DNA of 64,000 bases from Manihot esculenta (lineage: Eukaryota > Streptophyta > Magnoliopsida > Malpighiales > Euphorbiaceae), in contig NC_035174.2 of assembly GCF_001659605.2 (NCBI RefSeq), forward strand, positions 23,572,027 through 23,636,026, written 5' to 3'. The translations under genes and the position numbers were made by a program. Of this stretch, positions 13,601 to 22,900 are shown in pieces (position 1 is the first letter of the stretch; each line of letters starts with the position of its first letter). The notes beneath the pieces are model-generated. The model did not search any database and was not told the origin of the DNA. It saw only the letters and a list, made by a program, of their open reading frames with translations.

Positions 13601-16600
13601 CCCTTGTAGAACCGTCAAAGGACTCATAAAGTCAAGGGTCTTGAGAGGCATTCTATTGATAAGATAAGCAGATGCAAGAATTGCATCTCCCCAATATGCT
13701 TTGGGTAGATTCATGGTGAACATAAGAGATCGAACTACCTCCAATAGATGTCTATTTTTTCTCTCAGCAACGCCATTTTGAGCACTAGTATAAGGACAAC
13801 TAGTCTGGTGTATTATCCCATTACTCTCCTAATAAGCAGAAAAGCTACTATCCATGTATTCTCTTCCATTGTCAGTTCTCAAAATTTTCACCTTAGTATC
13901 AAATTGAGTACAAACCATCTTATGAAAGGATTGAAAATAGGAAAAGACATCACTTTTAGCTTTAATCAAATAGACCCAAGTCATTCGAGTGCAACAATCA
14001 ATAAAGGTGACAAACCATCGATTACCAGATAATGAGACCGTTTGAGTAGGCCCCCAAACATCAAAATGAATAGTTGCAAAAGAAATTTGACTTTTATTAT
14101 GACTCAAAGGATAGGATGTTCTAGTGTGTTTAGCATACTCACAAGCATCACAAAATAAAGAGCCAAACTGGGTTTTAGCAAACAAATCAGGATAAAGTTT
14201 TTCTAAGACAAAAAATGATGGATGCCCTAACCGCCGGTGCCACTGTATTATTTTCCGATTGACATCCTTATTTTCTCCAAAACAGGCTTGAGGTATCGAA
14301 GAAGCCGGATCACTCTCCAACATGTATAAGCCATCATGCAGCCTACCATTGCCAATCATCTTCCCTGTGCGAAGATCCTGAATAACACAATGATCAGGAA
14401 AGAATTCAATTTTACAGTTAAGAGCATTGGTGATAGCACTAACAGATAAAAGGTTGACAGGAAAGTGGGGAACATGAAGGACAGATGATAATTTAATGTT
14501 TGATGTGCAAATAACAAATTGTTCTGGATATGGGAGTAAAAGAGCAATCAGTAATTCTGACACTATCTTTGGTTAGAGAAGGAGAATAATTGAGAAAGCC
14601 TTTATAAGAGCCTGTCATATGTCTATTCGCACCAGAATCGATAATCCATGGAAGACAAAAAGGTAGGATTTATGTTTTCCTAAGTGATGTGATGTGTGTT
14701 GATGTTTTAAGGTTAATGGAAGTGAGTTTTTGAGTTGAAATGACCTAAGGCAGTTGAGCCAAGTTCGGCCGCCGAAGGTAAGTTCGGCCGCCGAAAGTGC
14801 TCAATGTTTGGCTTCTATTAAAAGAGGAAGCATTATCTGACTTTACAAAGTTAGATGTGGCACCAGAGGATGAAGAGGTGTCAATATGAGACAAGAGGCG
14901 CTTGAGACTCTGAAGTTCATTAGGGGAAAGAAACTCAGTCGTTGTTGTCTCCTTAAAGGGCTCCTCCACAGTTTCTGCTAACTTAGCTTGATTTCTAGAG
15001 GTACCTCGTTTTCCTCCACGACCTCTAGTGGGACGACCATGTAACTTCCAACAAGTCTCTTTGGTATGCCTTGGTTTCCCACAATAGTCACAGTGTAAGT
15101 GATCTTTCTCAGAAGTAGGGGGCTGTGGTGTGCTCAAACTGGTAGTCAACCCAGCCTTTTCAACTGGTGCAGTATGGAGCATAGCATGTCGACGACTTTC
15201 CTCTTGTTGAACATGGGCATGGGCCTCTTCTAGAGAAGGAAAAGGATTTCTTCCGAACACTTGGACCCGAATTGGATCATATTCGTTATTCAACCCTGCA
15301 AGAAAATCATAGACCCGCTCCTTTTCAATCATTTTTCGAAATTTGACTGCATCTCCAGTGCAGTCTGCCTGGAAGTCTTGATAGTAATGAAGCTCCTGCC
15401 ATAAGCCACATAACTCAGAATAAAATTGAAAGATAGTCATTTCTCCTTGCTTAGTACCATGAATCTTATTCCGAATATCATAAATTTGGGCATCATTCCC
15501 AATCTTGGAATAAGTTAAGGACAAAGCTTTTCATATTTTTGCAGCAGTATCAATTAACAAATAGGACTTAGAGATATGAGGTTGCATAGAGTTCCGTAAC
15601 CATGTCATAACAAGACAATTATCCGAGTCCCATTGAGGGAAATCTGGATCACTCTCATCAGGTTGCTTTTTATTACCAGTGACATAACCCTGCAGTCCTC
15701 TAGCCTTGATAAACAACAAACAAGACCTTGACCAAGCAAGATAATTGGTTCCATCAAGTTTTATAGGACTAATTTGCAAGGAAGGATTATCAGAGTTAGG
15801 AATCGAGACCCCTTTACCTTCTGCCATAGTAAAGATTTATGAACAGTGAAAGAATAGGAGGTACCCAAGGTTGTACACACAAGAAAGCCCAATTGATTCA
15901 CCAAAAGACCGGGTAACAGCACGGGAGGGCCGGAATCATCGCCGCAGTGATCGGAGCGGCGAAACAGTGACAGACGATGGATCACGCGCCGGGAAGCGAC
16001 GGGTCATGCGCCGGGAAGGGGTGGCGCGTGAGCCTCACGCGCAGGCTTTTCCGACGTCAAAGCTGGTCGATCGGCCGGCGGTTATCCTGGTGCCGGCGGT
16101 GAGAGAATAAGAGGCTCCTAGATGGGTTAGTACCAAAAATGGTAAATCTAGGATTTTAAAACCCTAAAAATGAAAAATTGAATTTGGACCCAAAAAATCA
16201 GGAAAAGGCTCTGATACCATGAATAATTTTGGGAAAATTTTGAGTATTTTTGTATTTCACTCTTGATCTTTACAATTAGTCTACATGACTATTTATACAC
16301 AGAGAATCATATCTAAACAGGAAGTAAATAATCAAATAATAATTACAGAAATAATTAAGGATCCTAATCAGATCAAATCAAATCTCTAGAATCAGCTAGG
16401 ATTAGTTAAATAAGTCAACAATTTTGATGTAAAATGAATTTTATGTTTAATAATAAAAAAGTCACATGTCATGTTACATATATAAAACCACACTTTTCCC
16501 TAAATGTGATTTCAAAATTGAAATATATTTATACAATACCTTTGTATTTTGGACTAAATTGCCAAAATTGAAATATTTGAATAAAATCACTAAAAACGTG

Positions 16601-19600
16601 TGAATGTTTGGTTTTTAAGATCAATTGCTCTATAAGTTATTATTTTTTTATAATATTGTTTGATAGAAAAGGTTGAATTGAATTAAAACATATTATGGTT
16701 AACAAATATATTTTTTGATTATTATCAATCTTTATCATTATTTGGATTAGAATAAACTTTGTGATTATGAATCTTTATTATTGTTTAAATTAGGATAAAT
16801 TTTCTAGTTATTATAAAGTACTATAGACTTTTAATTTGTTAGGAATTGTTATGCTATTGTATAATTTTTATTAAATATATAGGATTAATGTTATGCTATT
16901 GTATAATTTTTATTAAATATATAGGATTAATTTATGAGTGAAGAATTTTGTGAAGAATTTTTTTAATTCTATTCCAATTGAATTGATCTTTACAAGGTTT
17001 GAGTATTTATGCACAAAGAATCAACCTAAATTAAGAATATTTACAATAAAAATAAAATTCTTATAATCATGCATAATTAGGATCTCAAAAATCTGAATCC
17101 TCCTAATTAGGAACCTTCTATGTTGGTCAACGCTCTCCCTTGAGTTGGTGCATAAATATTACACATACCCAACTTACAAATCAAGGTGTGATAGGCTTTG
17201 TTGCTAAGCCCTTTATAAACACATCAGCTAGCTGTTCATCGGAAGTCACATGATATAACTTCAAGACACCATTTATTAACTTTTCATTAATGAAGTGTCG
17301 ATCAATTTCTATGTGCTTCATTCGGTCATGTTGAACTGGATTACGAGCTATACTGATGGCAGCTTTGTTGTCAAAGTAGAAGTTTGTCCCTTTCCAAGGG
17401 TTTCAATTCCTCCAACAATCTCTGCAACTATAGGAATTTACAAACACCTTGTGTTATCGCTCTATATTCCGCCTCAACACTTGATCGAGTAACAACACTT
17501 TGCTTTTTGCTTCTCCAGTGATAAGGTTTCCTCCCACAAGTGTGCAGTGACCACTAGTCGACCTTCTATTAGTAAGAGATTCAGTCCGATCAGCATCTGT
17601 GAATGCATGTATGCGAAGATGGCCGTATTTAGAGAATAGGAGACCTTTTCCGGAGCAGACTTCAAGTATCGCAAAATGCGAAAAATAGCTTGTATGTGAG
17701 ACTCACGAGGATCATGCATAAATTGACTGATTGAGCTAACTGCATATGCTATGTCCGGTCGAGTATGCGAAATGTAAATCAATATGTTTACCAACCTCTG
17801 ATATCTACCAATATCCACTGATTCACCAGTCCCTGCTTGTACCTTGTGATTGTTCTCAGTGGTAGTTTCTGCTGGTTTGCAACCTAAAATACTAGTTTCT
17901 TTCAAAAGATTCAAAATGTATTTTCTCTGAAAAATAAAGATTCCATTCTTTGATTTGGCAATCTCGATTTCCAGGAAATATTGAAGTTATCTTAGATTTT
18001 TAATTTCGAACTCCTGAGCCAAAAGCTTTTTCAGCCGAGTCATCTCTTCAGTGTCATTTCCTATTATTACTATGTTATCAACATAGACTATGAGAAGAGT
18101 AATTTTACTTTTGCAATGTTTGATAAATAGAGTATGGTCAACATTACTCTGTTGATAGCCAAAGAAAATCATAACTCCGTTGAATCGATCAAACCAAGTT
18201 TTGGGTGACTATTTCAACCTATACAAAGTTTTTTTTAATATACACATTTTTCTTTGTATTTTTTTTATCAATAAATCCATAAGGGATTTTCATATACACT
18301 TCCTCCTCCAAGTCCTCGTGGAGAAATGTATTTTTAACATCAAATTGTTGTAAGTTTCAGTCAAGATTGACAACACAATATATAAATACTCTGATTGAGT
18401 TCATTTTGGCAACACGGGCAAATGTCTTCTGGTAATCCACTCCATAGGTTTGAGTGTATCCCTTGACAACTAGTCTGGCTTGAATCTTTCAATTAATCCA
18501 CCTGCTTTGTGTTTCACAGTGGACATCCATTTGCAGCCAACTAATTTTTTTCCAGTGGAAGAGACATCAATTTTCAAGTTTGATTTTTAGTCAAGGGTTT
18601 TATTTCTTCATTCATTGCTCCTTTCCAATTAGAATCTTTGAGAGCTTCCTTCCAATCCTGTGGGATAGACACAGAGGAAGTAGACAAGACAAAGACTCTA
18701 TAGAATGGAGGTAAAGAATCATAAGAGAGAAAGTTAGAAATAGAGTGATTTGTGCAAGACCTAACTCTTTTTTTTGAGCAATTGGTTTATTTAGATCATC
18801 AATGGGCTTAAGGTTTAGGGATGATTCACAAGATGGAGAAGATGAAGATTCATGCCACTGAGTAGGTTGCACAATAGCTTTTTCTACTTTTGTTGTGTCT
18901 CTTCTTGAATATCTCCTTAAATCTGGTTTATCCAAATGCCCAATTATCATGGGAGATCAATTCAGTTTATAGCAAAATTGGATTCCTATATCCAATTATT
19001 TGAGGAACGGTATCAACAGCAATATCATGAGCAAAAAGAGATATAGGTTTTGCTTGAAGTTATAGCTAAGTATATAACCTTCGCAAAAAAGGCGAAAGAA
19101 AAGCCGGTCGTCATGAGTGATTCAACAAATCTAGAAGAGAGGCTGAATTCCTTCATGCAACGATTTGATGCGCGTGTGAATGACTTAGCTTAGAAAATTT
19201 CTGAATTAATTCGAACTTTCAATAGCAGGGGGAACTAGAACCAAGATAGATCAAGTAGCAGCCAATAAAATTTTGGTCAACAAGCGAACGATAGGATAAA
19301 GGTACTTGTGGTGCCCTAAAATGCCAAAGTCAACTTTGCTCGTGTGATGAAAAGGAGTACAAAGTTGTTGCTTTTGAGCCAAGCACCCAAGTTTGGAAAA
19401 TGTTAGTCAATTGGCAAGACTGTCCTAAATCCGAAGTTATATAAGACTCTATCAATTATTTTCAGGCTGCATATTCTATCTTTGAACTTGAGGATAAACT
19501 CTTTTTTCCAAAGAGAAGTGATGTTATGGATAATAGATAGACTAAATCTATAACAAATAGATTATTTTTATCAATTAATTATTTATCTCTATTATCTTAT

Positions 19601-19940
19601 CTTATTTCTAGTATCTTACCTTATATAATTGTTTGTTATTAGATTTTTGTCATCTTATCTTAGGAGTTTTTTATCTTAATAATTGCTTGTATTAGACTTC
19701 TACTCTAATTAAAAATTATATGATTGTGTGATTGTATGAACCTTCACTATATAAGAGGTTTAATTTTATTCAATAGAACAAGCAAAATTTATTCCAAAAT
19801 TGTGAGATTTAAGACTCTCACTAACGAGTCTTAGATATTAAGAGTTCATTCTAATGAGCTCCTTCTCTCTTCTCTATCAATAATCCCATGACGCGATCCG
19901 TGACCCATAACCGTATGTTCGTAACATGATTGAACTTCAC

Positions 19941-19983
<43 letters not shown>

Positions 19984-22900
19984 TATCCAAATGTGGATTT
20001 GGGCTCGTTAATGAGAAATCTGACTTTCAAGAATGATCCAGTTGATTGCCAAATGTAAAGTTGTAACAAACGAAGGCCTATTACATAGAACTAAATCCAT
20101 GGATCACTAGTTTACCCAATTTCCTGCAAAACCAAAATGCTAGGGTTATGGCACCCTAACTGAGGATTTAGAAGAGGATAGAGGAAGAATCTAGAGAGGA
20201 ATAGAAATTAGAGAGAGAAGGAGAAGGAGAGAGAAGGAGAAGAAGAGAGACAAAATCAGAAGAGTGAGAGAATATTATTTCTTGAATTCTTGGAATCCTC
20301 TCTCAGTATCGCCTTCACATCTATATCAGTAGCTATTACTACCAAACAAGGTAACTGCCACTAGCTACCTGAGCATCTTCCCTTCAAAACTCTTTCCCTC
20401 CAATATTAACTACCTCCACTGGCTACAGCTGACTTATTCCCTTTCTGCCCTCCATATCTTTTTCTATAGTATGCGACGCAAAAATTAACCTAAACATCCT
20501 CGACTGTTAAAACTAAGGAGACACCTAGAAATAAGACCTGAAAGAGACTTGATTTGACTAAAGAAAGGTTATCCAAAATCTCTAACAGGCCAAAGTTGGA
20601 TTTCGGGCTTCTTCAAATATTGCTGCAATTGCTCTCATCTAAGCATTCTGTGGGATGCCTTGGCTAAAAGTAGCCAAATGTACTTTTCAAATCATATGGC
20701 CGTACATTGCAAAAAATCAATTTTTCGTCTTCCAGAAGAAAAAGGTCTATTGCTTTCTAATCCATGGCGTTGAATTGTTGTTTTTGTTGTTGAGTTATTA
20801 TACAGGTGATACATGCTCTTTGGATTTTATAAATCTGTCTAAACATGTGTAGGAACATTCTGAATTGTACAAGTTCCTTAGCTACAAATTCTGTAACTGA
20901 GTTGTTGGTTTTATTTATTTTCTTTTCAGTGGCTTGCTAAAAATATTAGTAAGAAAATGGAGAAGTCTGCTGTTTCTAATGGGCTTGGGATTGTAGGTAC
21001 TAATTGCATTTTATTCCTGAAAAAAAATTGTCTTGTTATTGTTTCTCTTCTTTTCTATCTAGAATTATTTCCCTCTTTTTGTTGCCTCCTTAATTGTGGT
21101 TTTGTTCGAATTATGCAGATAAGGATAGTACAGGTCTGACAAGCAATTCAGCTGTATCTACAAAAGTTATTTATCCAGATACTTCTTGTATGGTGATTTA
21201 TGAGCCAAGGCAAAAGCATGGTATGCAACTTTGGTTTATCATAATTCCCTAAGCAGTGTTTTCATGTTTACAATACTGTTAGGGAGTTTGCTTTCTGAAA
21301 GTTCAAATAATCTATGGAAGTTCATTTAAGTCCAAAGGAACTTTCTGAATGGAACGTTGATACAAGGATAGTGGAGTATTGGTAATGGTAAAATCTCTAT
21401 GACAGGGATACTCTTATGGACATTTGCTCTAGGTGTAGAAGTTTATTTGGGACTATAAGGAGTGGTTGAATATCTAAATAAACCTTGAATTTAATGGTGA
21501 CAAACTGAAGCTATAATTTTTAGTATTATGCCAGATTAACCCATGTTTTTGACTTGACAAATAAATATTATCATTTAAATTGTTTTAATAATATCTACTC
21601 TTGCTTTGTAATAAAATTGAATTTCTCTATTGTGAATTATTTTATTAATTATTTACAGGAATGCTTAGACTTATATGTATGTATTCTGAAAATATCAGTA
21701 AACTACTTATTGCTCTATTTATTAGTTTACAGTTGACACCTGGGGTATCCATCCACATGCGTGCATCTAATTTTTGGTTAACGTTTGTGTCCTTCAAGGT
21801 AGACTAAAGAAAGGTCAGCTGCCTAGACCAGAAACTGTATCTTACTGGGTCATCAATTATTTTAAGCAACATAAATTCATATTTATTAAAATATATATAA
21901 AGATAACTTTAATTAGATGATTAAAACATACATAGTGTTTTCTCAGTGGAAAATTCACTTCATTTGGTCAACATTTTTCTTCGTTCATTGGGAACCCAAT
22001 AAATCGAGTTTAATGTTGCCACAATCTTGGTAATTTTCTCTAAAATAGAGCCTGATTAAGATGACATATTCTTTGGTCTCACTTTAATTTCTCTTGCAAT
22101 GTAAATTTTTCAATTTTATAGATGTTATATTCCACAATTCCAAACAATTGGAGCCACTTTCTCATAATATTAGCCATAAAATAATAGTTGTCTTCTTGAT
22201 CCCAGAGACTGGAATTTCTCCAAGCACAACCCCTGGATTTGCAACTGCTTCCAACATGTCTAATCCCATCATTGGGTTGTTGGGTTCTGGAACAACCAGT
22301 GCGTTGGATGAAATATTAAAAGCAACACCACCAGCACTTGTGTCTTTTTTAGCAAGCTTGCCTACGGTTGAAGGTAACTTTCAGAACATCAATTCCAGTT
22401 ATGTCTAAAATTTAATTTATGCCCCATTTCCTATTGATAAAGTTTTATTTAGATTGTTTTCAAATGTGTATTAGAGTGAAACCGAAATTGCATTTGTTGC
22501 TTAAAGGAATCTACCCGACGTATCTGTGATTTGGAAAAGGTTCTAGTAATTTAAGAATATTTGATCCAAAATTGGATAGAAAGAAATAGATATGTAACGA
22601 AATAGGATTGCTAAATTGATGTGCAGTTATATAGTTAGAAATCTATAATAACTAACTAGAATATGTGGTTATTTTATATTGTTAAAAACTATATATTAAT
22701 AGTTATTATATAGTTATATAGCTATTTATATAATAATTATATATAAAAATGGACCACATCTAAAATCGGGTCAAGTTATAATTGTTCACATTGACGCTCT
22801 TGTGCCGAAGATGAAAGGGCTAAGTGAATGCCTTGAAGATGACTCAAACCTCCACGCTCTCTTCTTGTTTAGCGAACTGCTTATTGATTTTTACATAGAT

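Larger units (their letters stand above)
11219..16420 (-). mobile_element. Copia element 2 (LTR retrotransposon) with target-site duplication
   Basis: Flanked by the perfect 5-bp duplication ATTTT (11214-11218 and 16421-16425). LTRs are 11219-11419 (3') and 16220-16420 (5'), 201 bp each. The primer site for initiator tRNA-Met is at 16207-16219 and the polypurine tract at 11420-11428, both read on the minus strand. It is the same family as copia 1 but keeps a full gag. It lies antisense to CSTF77 in the intron after exon h. Several stops and frameshifts and a foreign fragment at about 14660-14815 make it non-autonomous. Confidence 0.95.
10287..16628. mobile_element. Inverted-repeat (foldback or DNA-transposon-like) element split by copia 2
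   Basis: AT-rich sequence at 10287-11218 and 16421-16628 forms an inverted repeat around copia 2. The left end (GCAATTGACATTAAAAAGC...) is mirrored at the right end (...GTTTTTAAGATCAATTGC). Inside the left arm, three diverged copies of a unit of about 150-200 bp start near 10365, 10570 and 10720, each with AAATTTTAT(C/T) and TTTTATTATTAAA blocks. Reversed versions lie at 16430-16560. No transposase is visible. A non-autonomous foldback or MULE-like element is the likely class. Confidence 0.5.

Noticed and set aside
22560..22760. A MITE in the AT-rich part of the CSTF77 intron
   Set aside because: Many TATATA-type inverted matches but no definable ends or duplication; low complexity explains it.
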